Positions 6,100 to 14,562 of a stretch of 37,837 bases of DNA are shown here, one piece after another; position 1 is the first letter of the stretch, and each line of letters opens with the position of its first letter. Location: IMG/VR virus record IMGVR_UViG_3300025617_000639, positions 1 to 37,837 of that record, one strand, 5' to 3'. The position numbers and the translations under genes were made by a program. The notes below the pieces were generated by a model. The model made no database searches and had not been told where the DNA came from. It saw only the letters and a list, made by a program, of their open reading frames with translations. This DNA is from a virus.

Positions 6100-9000
6100 C
6101 TAGTATCACTGTCCCATCTTTTGTTTTTCCAAAGGAGAACTTGTATGCATTCCCCTCCTGAATTTTCATATATGCTTTAGCAAATGTCGTTGGGAACACA
6201 ACAACAGAGTGTAGGTCCCTAGACGTGTCTGCTACTGTTAGCGTTGCCATCTTCTTGCCAGCCTTTGTAACTCGAGGCTTAAAAGATACAACGTACATTT
6301 CTTCTTCTGCAAAAGGCAATTGCTTATAATTTAAGAACTTAACTAATGCAGAATCAGACCCCCTTATCTCGTCAGCAGGAAGAGCAGAGACAATCCTGTT
6401 ATCACTAGCCAAAAGAATATAAGTCTTTCCGCTTTCGATGGACGTTTGCTCCTCATCAAAGATGCCAACCGAGCCAGTCTTGTCCAATATCTCGACACGA
6501 GACCACCCCTTACCTCTCTTGATCCCCTTAACCATGCCCATTAGAACAAAGGAGCCCTTTTCTTCAAAATCATTTACCTCAGAAATAAAGGCGTGATAGT
6601 GTGACGGAACTGTAATGTTAAACTCTGGCAAGTTTAAGTATTCATATAAGTTTTGTTTAATTTCCTCGTCGTTACGAGGGTTGTCTGGGAATGTCGCAGC
6701 ACCCACGGTTCTAAGTGCTTGTAGTGATCTGCTGTTTACACCAGTACCCTTACGCAAAGAAAACTCTTCTAGCTCTGCGTATGAGTTGAATGGCCTTGCC
6801 TCAATAAACTTAGAAGCAATGTTGTCTGAAATAAACTTAATCCCAGAAAGACCAAAGCGAATCCCCTTGCCCTCAATTTTAAAGTCCATGTCAGAATCAT
6901 TTACGTGTGGCAAGCGAATTGGAATATTCATACGCTTAGCCTCAATCAAATAGTCTGTTCGAGTATCCTTGTCCTTTTCATTTTTGAGCAATGCAAACAT
7001 AAACTCAATAGGGTAGTGATACTTAAGCCATGCTGTCCAGTAAGACAATGTAGAGTATGCCACGGCGTGGGACTTGTTGAAAGAATACCCAGCGTGTGCC
7101 TCGAAGTCGTGCCAAAGCTCCTTGGCCAAGTTAGGGGCCATAAACTTAGAGGCACCCTCTACGAACTTGTCTTTAAAGACATCAAACTCTTTGGCATCTT
7201 TCTTCTTACCGATGATCTTACGAACCTTGTCGGCCTCTGCCATAGACATACCACCAAGCTCGACACAGGCTTGCATAACTTGTTCCTGATACAAAATGCA
7301 TCCAAAAGTCTCTGCAGTAAACTGCTTCATTACATCGTGGTGATAAGTAATACCTTGCCTACGGTGTTTACGCTCAATGTAGTCTTTTCCAATTGTGTTC
7401 ATAGCACCAGGTCGAACCAGAGCATTGGAAGCTGCAAGCTCGTCAAAGTTTTTAACACCCATCTTAATCAAGAGGTTGGTATACGGAGTGGCCTCACACT
7501 GAAATACGCCCTTTGTGAATCCATCTGACAACATCCTATAGACATCTTCATCTTCTGTATCAATGTCTAACAAATTAATTTTCTTTTGATGTCTTTCTTC
7601 AACAATGGTAAGCACATCCTTAAGAACACTTAGGGTCTTAAGTCCTAGAGCATCGATCTTAATAAGACCAATACGCTCAGCCTCTTCCATGTCTACCGCG
7701 ACTACTGGGATACGCTCACCAGATCCTGGAGAGTTACGTGTCTCCATTGGTGCGTGACGGAAGATTGGCTCTTTTGATGTAACAACACCAGCAGCGTGAA
7801 TTCCAGTACCGCGAATGCGACCACGGAGCTGTTCTCCATACTCCAAAACTTCTGGATACTTTTCACGGAACCAAGAAGTCTGCTTTGAGGTGCAATACTC
7901 GTCCCAAGTGTCAACCATTTTCAAAACTTTGTTAACATCTGTTAGTGGAATGTGCAGCACCCTTGCAATGTCTCGAACAACACCCTTATCCTTAAACTGC
8001 AGGAATGTGGCAATAGAAGCTACGTGTCGGTACTGTCTAACTAGATAGTCTTTAACCTCTTCACGACGTGAGTCTTGGATGTCTGTATCAATATCTGGAA
8101 AGTCATTACGCTCTGGATTAATAAATCGGAAGAACAAGAGCCCATGCTTAAGTGGATCAATATCAGTGATGCCCAGTGCATAACACAGCAACGAACCAGC
8201 GGACGAGCCACGACCAGGTCCAACAATGATACCCTGTTTCTTTGCCCAGTTAATCATATTGCGTACAACCAAGAAGTAGGGGCCAAAGTTCTTAGCCTCA
8301 ATAATCCCCATCTCTTCTTCGAGTCGTTCCATGTAGCCTTCTGACTTGTACACCCCACGTTCCTTTAGTCCCTCAACGGCTAGGTTGGCTAGCTCCTGCA
8401 TAGGATTTTGATACTGAGCTGGCAGTAGGTCTAGATGGTCCTGAATCTTATACTCTTCTACCTTTTCAGCAATCTCATTGGTGTGCCTGTAGATGTCTTC
8501 TCTATCAATACCCTGAGATCCCATCTGACTACGCATCTCTTCATCCGACAGAAGGTGGATGTCAAAGTTGTCAAAGCTGATGTCACGCTCTCCATAAAGA
8601 TAGTTAAGCCTATCTTTAAGGTTCTCATGCTTCTTGGACTTTTCGTAAGTAGCATCCTTTTGAATCTTGTTGCTATACGTATTAAGAATTAGTTTAAGTT
8701 CTTGAATCTCTTTCTGTCCCGTGTGGGCGTGATGACAATCTGGTGTAGCTACTGCTTTGATTCCAAACTCATCTGCTAGAGCAAGAAGCTGGTGATTCAT
8801 TTCAGCTGGGTTGTGTGGCATTACCTCGATGTAATAGTCATCTCCAAAGACCCTGGAGTGCCACTCAATTTGACGCTTAGCTTCTGCCAGCTCCCCTGCT
8901 TCGATTGCCTTACACACTGTGCCACTGAGACAACCAGAGGTAACAATAATTCCCTCTTTATACTTTTCTAGTACTTCATAATCAATTCGTGGCTTTTTAT

Positions 9001-9355
9001 AAAAGCCTTCCGTCCAGGCGGTCTCATTAAGTTTATTGAGATTCTCTAGACCCTTTTGGTTCTTGGCAAGGAGGACTATATGGTTGTAAACAAGATCCAG
9101 GGGACCTTCTCTACTATCCCGATCGCGTTGATCGAACCTATCTTCGGTTATATAGCCCTCCACGCCTAGAATTGGCTTAATGCCCTTCTCTACGGCAGCC
9201 CTGTACATCTCCCTGTGGCCAGAAAGAGAACCGTGGTCAGTGATCGCTAGTGCGGTCATACCCAGTTCAGCTGCTCTGTCTACATACTCCTGTGGTGTGG
9301 CGATACCATCAAAGAGTGAGTAGTGAGTATGAACATGTAAGCCAATGTACGACAT
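6083..9355 (-). CDS. dnaE: DNA polymerase III alpha subunit (DnaE) with PHP domain
   Basis: A 1090-residue family C replicative polymerase. The N-terminal PHP domain keeps the metal ligands usual for active members: H8 and H10 (HVH), D40-H41, E66, H92, C142 and D206/H208. The palm contains GPGRGSSAGSL (379-389) and the catalytic PDIDTD (420-425); a later KIDALGLKTL segment supplies the third aspartate. A helix-hairpin-helix region and a C-terminal OB-fold domain follow (the last about 200 residues). The length is close to bacterial DnaE (about 1160). The apparently intact PHP site suggests built-in proofreading. The ATG at 9355 follows GAGGT. The gene lies 8 bases after the ssDNA-binding protein gene and probably shares its transcript. 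Confidence 0.95.
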   Translation of the reverse strand: MSYIGLHVHTHYSLFDGIATPQEYVDRAAELGMTALAITDHGSLSGHREMYRAAVEKGIKPILGVEGYITEDRFDQRDRDSREGPLDLVYNHIVLLAKNQKGLENLNKLNETAWTEGFYKKPRIDYEVLEKYKEGIIVTSGCLSGTVCKAIEAGELAEAKRQIEWHSRVFGDDYYIEVMPHNPAEMNHQLLALADEFGIKAVATPDCHHAHTGQKEIQELKLILNTYSNKIQKDATYEKSKKHENLKDRLNYLYGERDISFDNFDIHLLSDEEMRSQMGSQGIDREDIYRHTNEIAEKVEEYKIQDHLDLLPAQYQNPMQELANLAVEGLKERGVYKSEGYMERLEEEMGIIEAKNFGPYFLVVRNMINWAKKQGIIVGPGRGSSAGSLLCYALGITDIDPLKHGLLFFRFINPERNDFPDIDTDIQDSRREEVKDYLVRQYRHVASIATFLQFKDKGVVRDIARVLHIPLTDVNKVLKMVDTWDEYCTSKQTSWFREKYPEVLEYGEQLRGRIRGTGIHAAGVVTSKEPIFRHAPMETRNSPGSGERIPVVAVDMEEAERIGLIKIDALGLKTLSVLKDVLTIVEERHQKKINLLDIDTEDEDVYRMLSDGFTKGVFQCEATPYTNLLIKMGVKNFDELAASNALVRPGAMNTIGKDYIERKHRRQGITYHHDVMKQFTAETFGCILYQEQVMQACVELGGMSMAEADKVRKIIGKKKDAKEFDVFKDKFVEGASKFMAPNLAKELWHDFEAHAGYSFNKSHAVAYSTLSYWTAWLKYHYPIEFMFALLKNEKDKDTRTDYLIEAKRMNIPIRLPHVNDSDMDFKIEGKGIRFGLSGIKFISDNIASKFIEARPFNSYAELEEFSLRKGTGVNSRSLQALRTVGAATFPDNPRNDEEIKQNLYEYLNLPEFNITVPSHYHAFISEVNDFEEKGSFVLMGMVKGIKRGKGWSRVEILDKTGSVGIFDEEQTSIESGKTYILLASDNRIVSALPADEIRGSDSALVKFLNYKQLPFAEEEMYVVSFKPRVTKAGKKMATLTVADTSRDLHSVVVFPTTFAKAYMKIQEGNAYKFSFGKTKDGTVILDDILG

Positions 9356-9363
9356 CTTACCTC

Positions 9364-10020
9364 TTACCAGTCAAGGTTAGAGGTAGATGAAGCAGCAGGT
9401 TGGTCAAAGCCCAAGTAAAAGGCTTCCTGTTCTGCGTAAGGAATCTTGTTGAGTGCCATCTCAATTGGGTATGGCTCAACAGTACTCCAGTTAAAAGGTT
9501 CCGTGTCTGGAACCGAAGGAATGAGCGTGTAGCTTGTTTCAGTACCCTGCCCACTCCTCTTTAGCTTCCACTCAAGATTGGAAATACTTCCAGTCTCAAT
9601 AGCGTACTCACGGATGGTGTTAAACACAGACATCTTGCTAACACCCATTGACCAAATGGCCACGTATGGTTCCTCAATACCATCATCAATAACTACGTTA
9701 CAGTAGAAGCGAAGTCGTCCACGCCATCCAGCCTTGGGATCCTTTTTGTGCATCTCCTCAGCCCAGTCGCGGCCCTCTGTCTCCATGGTATCTACCGCAC
9801 GACGGCGGAAGTCCTTGGGGTTGGTGTGCTCTTTAACTACCATAGCAAGGCCACGGCCTTCTTCGTAGTTGGCAGAGTCTTCGTCAAGCTCTTCGATGAA
9901 GCGGATCTTGACTGATTGTCCATCGGCTAGCTTTAGCCACTTTACTCGTGGCTTGCTTTCGTCGTACTTTGGTTTGTCGAGCAGGGCATTAATGTTTGCT
10001 AGTCCCTTTACTACGCTCAT
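9364..10020 (-). CDS. Single-stranded DNA-binding protein, gp32-like
   Basis: A 218-residue protein that I read as a phage ssDNA-binding protein. The N-terminal block KWLKLADGQSVKIRFIEEL (28-46) matches the opening of T4 gp32-like proteins used by many phages. The middle has alternating hydrophobic and aromatic strands (WRGRLRFYCNVVI, YVAIWSMGVS) as expected for an OB-fold, and the C-terminus ends in a low-complexity tail with a final DW. The tail is less acidic than in T4 gp32 or bacterial SSB. The ATG at 10020 has AAGGAG 6 bases upstream. Its position between primase and DnaE supports the role. The fold call is by pattern and context, not by search. Confidence 0.72.
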   Translation of the reverse strand: MSVVKGLANINALLDKPKYDESKPRVKWLKLADGQSVKIRFIEELDEDSANYEEGRGLAMVVKEHTNPKDFRRRAVDTMETEGRDWAEEMHKKDPKAGWRGRLRFYCNVVIDDGIEEPYVAIWSMGVSKMSVFNTIREYAIETGSISNLEWKLKRSGQGTETSYTLIPSVPDTEPFNWSTVEPYPIEMALNKIPYAEQEAFYLGFDQPAASSTSNLDW

Positions 10021-10048
10021 ATTTTCTCCTTATTGTTTGTTGTGTGTT

Positions 10049-10993
10049 TTATCTTAGCATGGACTCTATGGATTTGTCAAAACTAAAATCTAACGATTTA
10101 ATATCTTCGTCATCCATATCGCCAATATCTTTATATTTACTATTTAGTTTAATTACAGAAACACGAGACCCCAGCCTTTCGACCGCTCTCTCTTTCATGT
10201 TTCCACCCGCTTCGTCATTATCTGCAATAACATAAATGTTATTAAAATACTTACGAAGAAGCTCAATTTGTATGTTAGAAATGTTAGCACCCAGAGTTGC
10301 CACTGCTGGAAAGCCAACCTGTTCTAGCCTAATGGCATCAAAAGATGATTCCACTACGTATATTTTACTAGAAGATTTGTTTCTGTGCAAGTTAAAAAGT
10401 GTTTTTGATTTAGGCATACCTGGAGTGTTCTTAAAGTCTTTGCCCTCCACAGATCGCCCCACAAAGCCGATAGCCATGCCGTCTGGAGAGTGGACTGGGA
10501 TAGTCACCATGTCTCTTTTGTCGGAATAGCCTAAGGCAAACTTACGAACAGAGTCCTCGCTAATTCTACGACCACTGTAATAGGTCATAGCCCTTGGTGA
10601 ATCTAAAGCCTGTTTGTTAAGACGTTGGATTAAAATCTCGTCAAACTGAATATAGTCTGGCTTTTCTACTAGCCTGTTGCTAACCTCATCGGCAATGTTG
10701 CCTTGCTTTTCTTTGCTTTTGATATACCTGGCTGATTCGAAGTAGCTACGTTGAGAAACATGCATCACTAATTCATAAACGTCTGCAACCTTGTGACAAG
10801 AGAAGCAGTAGAATGTGCCGCGAACCTTGTCTACTTCACCAGCTGGAGTTCTGTGATTGCCGTGGAAAGGACAAAAGACAATGTAGTCAGTGTCTACTTC
10901 GGCTTCGATATCAAGACCGATCCCAACAAGGATTCTTTTGGTCTGCTCGGCAGAGAGTGTATTACTTGACTTTTGTTTATTCCTAATATCCAT
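10049..10993 (-). CDS. DnaG-type DNA primase
   Basis: A 314-residue primase that would make RNA primers on lagging-strand template. The zinc ribbon is CPFH (41-44) with CFSC (63-66). The catalytic TOPRIM domain shows VVESSFDA with E215, then ADNDEAGG with D258 and D260. The order and spacing follow bacterial DnaG, but the protein stops soon after TOPRIM, so the C-terminal helicase-binding domain is absent or replaced; a separate helicase gene lies just upstream. The first 100 bases of the gene overlap the end of the preceding gene in another frame; no alternative start exists downstream before the zinc ribbon, and the ATG at 10993 has AGGAAAG upstream. Confidence in function is high. Confidence 0.9.
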   Translation of the reverse strand: MDIRNKQKSSNTLSAEQTKRILVGIGLDIEAEVDTDYIVFCPFHGNHRTPAGEVDKVRGTFYCFSCHKVADVYELVMHVSQRSYFESARYIKSKEKQGNIADEVSNRLVEKPDYIQFDEILIQRLNKQALDSPRAMTYYSGRRISEDSVRKFALGYSDKRDMVTIPVHSPDGMAIGFVGRSVEGKDFKNTPGMPKSKTLFNLHRNKSSSKIYVVESSFDAIRLEQVGFPAVATLGANISNIQIELLRKYFNNIYVIADNDEAGGNMKERAVERLGSRVSVIKLNSKYKDIGDMDDEDIKSLDFSFDKSIESMLR

Positions 10994-11238
10994 TGACTCT
11001 TTTTCTTTCCTACAAATGTGGCATATATTGATAGTTCAAATTCGTAATATTTCTTGTTATGATTATAGCTTATTGTAAAGTCTGTGTCAATATCAAATCT
11101 AGGAACGTAACCAGACATTCTCATTTGATTTAATATTAACTTCACATACTCCATCTTCAGTCTAACAAGATCGGAATCACTTAAAATAACTCCGTCCAAT
11201 CCAAACCTTTTGATGGGTTTGTGGTGTATGTTTTCCAT
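10894..11238 (-). CDS. Hypothetical protein between helicase and primase
   Basis: A 114-residue protein starting at ATG 11238. The middle part reads as a long helix (DLVRLKMEYVKLILNQM) followed by beta strands with aromatic residues (DFTISYN, YYEFELSIYATFVG). From memory, similar proteins occur beside the primase in actinobacteriophages, but I cannot name a function. No Shine-Dalgarno sequence precedes the ATG; TATAAT ends 6 bases upstream, a leaderless-like layout. The last 100 bases overlap the primase gene in a different frame, which is long for this genome, where most overlaps are under 25 bases. Both genes seem real because each has a sensible protein pattern. Confidence 0.6.
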   Translation of the reverse strand: MENIHHKPIKRFGLDGVILSDSDLVRLKMEYVKLILNQMRMSGYVPRFDIDTDFTISYNHNKKYYEFELSIYATFVGKKKSQWILGINKSQVIHSLPSRPKESLLGSVLISKPK

Positions 11239-11244
11239 ACACTT

Positions 11245-11250
11245 ATTATA
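11245..11250 (-). promoter_or_regulatory. Candidate -10 box, leaderless layout
   Basis: TATAAT lies 6 bases before the ATG of the 114-residue gene, right after the helicase stop. It lacks the upstream TG seen at the other sites (the bases before it are AGG) and has no clear -35 element, so it is weaker evidence. The missing Shine-Dalgarno sequence supports it. Confidence 0.4.
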
Positions 11251-11251
11251 C

Positions 11252-12472
11252 CTACATATCTTCAAGATCCTTGTATTTGTACCAGCCTTTGTCAAAGTCT
11301 ACCTGGACCATGAACTCACCCATAAATCCATTACGGTTCTTACGGAACACACACTCAATGACATCGCTATTAGTACCGCGACCCAAGGCAAGCACCCAGT
11401 CGGCGTCATATGCAATCTGACGTGACCAAGCGGTCTGTCCCAGAGTTGGAACAGTGTCCAGCTTGTTTACATCATCTGGCGTAGCGGAAGAGATTGCAAT
11501 AATAGGAACCTCCTCAGAAATCGCCATAAGCTTTAGCTCACGAGATAGGTTCTTCATTCTGACCGTCTCATTGTCTGACTTTTGGTTTGGGCTCATAAGC
11601 TGCAAGTAATCTACAATAACAAAGTCTGGCTTGTACTGATCGATCTTACCGCGTAATACAGAAGGCGTAATTTCTCCACCAGTATCATTCGAGATAATCT
11701 TGAACTCTGGTTTTCCCTCAATCTTGTTTTGGTGCCAACGCTTAAGATCTTCAATTTCAATCTCACCATTGCTAAGCTTTCGGTGTGACCACAACCCCTC
11801 GCCCATAATAGCAAGAGTCCTATTGCGAACCTCTGTCTCTGACATCTCGAGGCTGACTACCATTGGAGACCTGCCCTGCTTCCAAGCCTGTACCGCAAAG
11901 TAAAGAGAGAGCCATGACTTACCAATACCTGGATAAGCCAAGAACACGCCAAGCTGTCCTGGCATAATGCCAGATGGCAGATAGTTGTCAAACCCTGGAA
12001 GCCCAGTCTTAATTCCAACCTGCCCAAGCTCTTGTTGCTCTTTAAGTTGTTGGAAATATGCGACTGCAGAATCAATGTCTGTGGCATCAATATCTCTAAT
12101 TGCAGATGTGTTCTTCTTTAGCTCAGAAGTCTTTGTGATTAGGTTTTCTAGAACCTCCCCCCCAAGGCCACCCTGAACATCAGTAGCTGCCTCTCTTAGG
12201 ATATCCTTAAGGCTATCGTTTAAGTATTCTGCCTGTAGTTCGTCTAAGTGGTGCTTGGTTGACCCCACTCCATCAACTGGAGTAAAGTCTCTAAACTTTT
12301 CAACAACTAGTGAGGTTGGGGGAGCGATACCGTTTTGCTCATAGTAGTTGCGAACAAACTGCCAGATATCACCATGGGTACGCAAGATACCGTCTACGTT
12401 TGCCTGTAGCAAAACGTGTACTTGCTTGTCTGCCAATACTGCAGACATAACCTTTGATTCTGTATTATTCAT
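11252..12472 (-). CDS. DnaB-type replicative helicase
   Basis: A 406-residue RecA-fold helicase that would unwind DNA ahead of the phage DnaE and recruit primase. The N-terminal 130 residues are helical, as in the DnaB N-domain. The linker (IKTGLPGFDNYLP, 154-166) leads into the P-loop AYPGIGKSW (179-187), then VVSLEMSE, and the Walker B strand PDFVIVDYLQLMSP. Downstream motifs include AISSATPDD and SRQIAYDADWVLAL, the latter matching the DnaB H4-type region. It is slightly shorter than cellular DnaB (about 450-470). The ATG at 12472 has AAGGGA 8 bases upstream and overlaps the preceding gene by 8 bases. Confidence 0.9.
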   Translation of the reverse strand: MNNTESKVMSAVLADKQVHVLLQANVDGILRTHGDIWQFVRNYYEQNGIAPPTSLVVEKFRDFTPVDGVGSTKHHLDELQAEYLNDSLKDILREAATDVQGGLGGEVLENLITKTSELKKNTSAIRDIDATDIDSAVAYFQQLKEQQELGQVGIKTGLPGFDNYLPSGIMPGQLGVFLAYPGIGKSWLSLYFAVQAWKQGRSPMVVSLEMSETEVRNRTLAIMGEGLWSHRKLSNGEIEIEDLKRWHQNKIEGKPEFKIISNDTGGEITPSVLRGKIDQYKPDFVIVDYLQLMSPNQKSDNETVRMKNLSRELKLMAISEEVPIIAISSATPDDVNKLDTVPTLGQTAWSRQIAYDADWVLALGRGTNSDVIECVFRKNRNGFMGEFMVQVDFDKGWYKYKDLEDM

Positions 12473-12773
12473 TTAACCATTCCCTTGCCATTTTGCGACG
12501 TTCTGCACGTTCTCTTTGATCTTGATCAAGCTGTGCCTTAGCTTGTACGATGTTGTCTGCGTTGTATGCGAAGTATCCCCAAGTAGGACTTGCTGCTGCC
12601 TCAAAGTAGTATGCCAATAAATCATAACATCCACCAAGAGTGTAGGACTCAATAAGATTATCTGCAGCCCACTGCTCTTTGTTTAAATTGTGCTCTGGTC
12701 TTTGCCCATACTTTGCTGTGTGGTGTTTAGCATAGCGACTGAGCAAAGACATTCGGTCTTTGCGTTGTGCCAC
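12465..12773 (-). CDS. Hypothetical protein upstream of the helicase gene
   Basis: A 102-residue protein starting at GTG, whose first base overlaps the preceding TAG stop (TAGTG), which suggests reinitiation; an ATG at 12752 is the alternative. The N-terminus is basic (RKDRMSLLSRYAKHHTAKYG) and the C-terminus is a charged helix rich in Gln, Arg and Glu (KAQLDQDQRERAERRK). An aromatic segment (YDLLAYYFEAAASPTWGYFAYN) lies between. I do not recognise a family. Its position directly before the DnaB-type gene would suit a helicase accessory or loader, but that is guesswork from context. Confidence 0.6.
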   Translation of the reverse strand: MAQRKDRMSLLSRYAKHHTAKYGQRPEHNLNKEQWAADNLIESYTLGGCYDLLAYYFEAAASPTWGYFAYNADNIVQAKAQLDQDQRERAERRKMAREWLNE

Positions 12774-12979
12774 TATTCACCAACTTCAGTCTTAGCTTCA
12801 TTAATTTTTTCAATCAGCTTGTTCTCTACAAAGCTGTATACGCGGGTAAAGGCTTCTTCAACATGCTCTTCACTTCGAAGTGCATCCTCGACGCCAATGT
12901 CAACGCGAAGCGACTGGAAGTTACCCAAATTAAGTGTGTAACCCAGTGTAACGTTTACCTTAGTTTTGTCGTTTTCCAT
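12773..12979 (-). CDS. Small conserved-looking phage protein
   Basis: A 68-residue protein. I start it at ATG 12979, preceded by a GAGAGAGA purine run, because longer frames would begin with a Cys/Met-rich stretch lying inside the HTH gene; an ATG at 12991 is a second option. The sequence has beta-strand-like segments (KVNVTLGYTLNLG, SLRVDIGV) followed by a charged amphipathic helix (EEAFTRVYSFVENKLIEKI). This alternating strand-then-helix pattern recalls small phage proteins encoded near replication genes, but the family is unknown to me. It lies 19 bases after the HTH gene and its stop overlaps the next start. Confidence 0.6.
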   Translation of the reverse strand: MENDKTKVNVTLGYTLNLGNFQSLRVDIGVEDALRSEEHVEEAFTRVYSFVENKLIEKINEAKTEVGE

Positions 12980-12998
12980 TCTCTCTCTCATATCCTTG

Positions 12999-13520
12999 TT
13001 AAATGGACTCAGTCCACAGTGGAACAAAATCTCCATCTGGAGTCTTTGCATAAGTAAGCATACCATCTCCCATTCTTCTTGTCAACTCCTGTTTTGTAGG
13101 AGTAGTACTATTAGTAATTAGACCGTCTTTGCGAGGCCTACCGTTGTGAATAGAAGCTAAGATGTCTCGTATTTCATGAACCATAGATTCAGAGTAATAC
13201 GATCTAATTCTAAAAGCAGTTTTTCCATCTTTGCTGGCACCTACTGGATAAGGTATTTTACCAGACTCCATGAGTCTTGGCAAGTATTTACGATGGCGAT
13301 TTACAAGCTGTGCCGTTTCGTTAACACTGTAAGCCCTCTCCCTGTTTTTCTTAAAGTCTGCTAAGAAACAACTTTCTAGCCTATCCTTTGTAATATTATA
13401 AACAGAAACAATGCCAGCTGATCTATTAATGTGATGCTTGCGAACAAGATCTCCATTTAAAAACCAAACCCTTTTGCTACCCACAATTACGGGTGCACTG
13501 TTGTATGCCTCTCTATCCAC
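12999..13520 (-). CDS. Helix-turn-helix DNA-binding protein (MerR/excise-like)
   Basis: A 173-residue protein with a winged-helix-like segment at residues 64-110: YSVNETAQLV, then RKYLPRLMESGKIPYPVG, and a basic strand KTAFRIRSYY. This is the order of MerR and Xis-type DNA-binding domains (first helix for the turn, then a wing). The N-terminal 60 residues look like a separate small domain, and the C-terminal 35 residues form another conserved-looking piece. The GTG start at 13520 has AGGAGAG 6 bases upstream. It is the first gene of the replication side, just after the tail module, so it may be a regulator of the downstream operon; that role is inferred from position. Confidence 0.65.
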   Translation of the reverse strand: MDREAYNSAPVIVGSKRVWFLNGDLVRKHHINRSAGIVSVYNITKDRLESCFLADFKKNRERAYSVNETAQLVNRHRKYLPRLMESGKIPYPVGASKDGKTAFRIRSYYSESMVHEIRDILASIHNGRPRKDGLITNSTTPTKQELTRRMGDGMLTYAKTPDGDFVPLWTESI

Positions 13521-13535
13521 CTAAGACTCTCCTAT

Positions 13536-13982
13536 TTAAACTGGTACGCCGACGGCAATCAGGTTGATGCCGACTGAGGAGACGCCAAGAGTATTGAAAC
13601 GAACAACACCATCAACCTTGTTGGTGGTAACAGAAGTTAGGACTACAGAGACGTCCTTGCTTGCATCAGTAGCGACATCTCCAACAAGAATTGGGGTTGC
13701 TGTTACGATTGGAACATATTGGAAGTCTGTAAAGTTGTAAGAAAATGTAGCTTCACTTTCTGTTGTGTTACTATCAGTATTGGTTACAACAACATACCCC
13801 GCAACAATACGAGTGTCTGCTGTTTTAATTAGCTGGGTTGCTGCTGACACGGTATCCACACTGGTATATTTATTGGATGAAGAAGTGACCTGATTCGAAA
13901 GATCGTTCAGGGCATTAGCAATCTGATAAATATACGTTAGGTCAAGTGGCTGACCGCGTTCTGGCAAAGGTACTTTTGACAT
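13536..13982 (-). CDS. Putative tail-tip or structural beta-rich protein
   Basis: A 148-residue protein with an N-terminal helix (LDLTYIYQIANALNDLSNQV) followed by a Ser/Thr/Val-rich beta region (residues 55-148) containing FSYNFTDFQYVPIVTATP. This pattern recalls short H-type-lectin-like or fibre-head domains in phage tail proteins, but the match is loose. The ATG at 13982 has AGGAGA 5 bases upstream and a TGTTATAAT promoter-like site directly before that, so it may be expressed apart from the minor tail genes above it. It is the last gene before the replication module. A host-recognition role is possible but unproven. Confidence 0.5.
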   Translation of the reverse strand: MSKVPLPERGQPLDLTYIYQIANALNDLSNQVTSSSNKYTSVDTVSAATQLIKTADTRIVAGYVVVTNTDSNTTESEATFSYNFTDFQYVPIVTATPILVGDVATDASKDVSVVLTSVTTNKVDGVVRFNTLGVSSVGINLIAVGVPV

Positions 13983-13998
13983 AAATTCTCCTATAGAT

Positions 13999-14007
13999 AT
14001 TATAACA
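13999..14007 (-). promoter_or_regulatory. Extended -10 promoter before the terminal tail gene
   Basis: TGTTATAAT directly follows the stop codon of the 184-residue tail gene and lies 16 bases before the next ATG, leaving room for AGGAGA. I see no convincing -35 element. It sits at the tail/replication border, so it may also feed the helix-turn-helix gene and the replication operon downstream. Confidence 0.55.
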
Positions 14008-14562
14008 CTAAATGTTTTCGCCGTCTAGTTTGAAAACTAATAGCGGGTGGGCGTATTGATTTGGACTAGCCCTAAAAGGGTTAGAGCTTCTCAGGTAGAT
14101 TTCGACAGATAGCTTGTTTGGTGCCTGTGCAACAACAGTTCCATTGGTTAGAGTATAGTCATCTGGGATTCTAAAGCCTTGAGCGGTCCCCTGAACTCTT
14201 TCTTGGAATTCCCAGACACCGCCATCATCTTTGTCCCAGCGAAGCCAAAGATCATACTCGATTGCTTTACGCACTACGTCCCCAGAAACTCTGTCTTTAA
14301 TTGTAATAGGGTCCCAGACCACATTTACATATGGACCATTAGAAATTACCAGGACATCGCTTATTAACTTATTGGACGGCCTTTCAAAAAGATAGTTGGG
14401 GTTTACAGTGTATGTTGGAGAGTAGTGAGAGAACCTGTTCTGGTCCTCAGAAACAATTCTATATCTTGCTAAATAGCCATAGGTTAGATCGTCAAATACG
14501 ATTGGGTATGGAAGATCGTGTTCAACTACCCTTGCCTTTTTGGGTCCACTCACCGTTGCCAT
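14008..14562 (-). CDS. Minor tail protein (beta-sandwich type)
   Basis: A 184-residue protein, probably part of the tail tip. The core (residues 20-130) has alternating strands with aromatic residues (YLARYRIVSEDQNRFSHYSP, YVNVVWDPI, YDLWLRWD) that look like a fibronectin type III or similar sandwich domain. No enzymatic motif is visible. The ATG at 14562 overlaps the previous stop as TAATG, so translation is coupled to the 384-residue tail protein. A promoter-like TGTTATAAT starts right after its stop. The tail assignment comes mainly from location between other tail genes. Confidence 0.6.
   Translation of the reverse strand: MATVSGPKKARVVEHDLPYPIVFDDLTYGYLARYRIVSEDQNRFSHYSPTYTVNPNYLFERPSNKLISDVLVISNGPYVNVVWDPITIKDRVSGDVVRKAIEYDLWLRWDKDDGGVWEFQERVQGTAQGFRIPDDYTLTNGTVVAQAPNKLSVEIYLRSSNPFRASPNQYAHPLLVFKLDGENI

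Noticed and set aside
12991-13066. Longer versions of the 68-residue protein
   Set aside because: The extra N-terminal residues lie inside the helix-turn-helix gene in another frame and have no ribosome binding site at a suitable distance.
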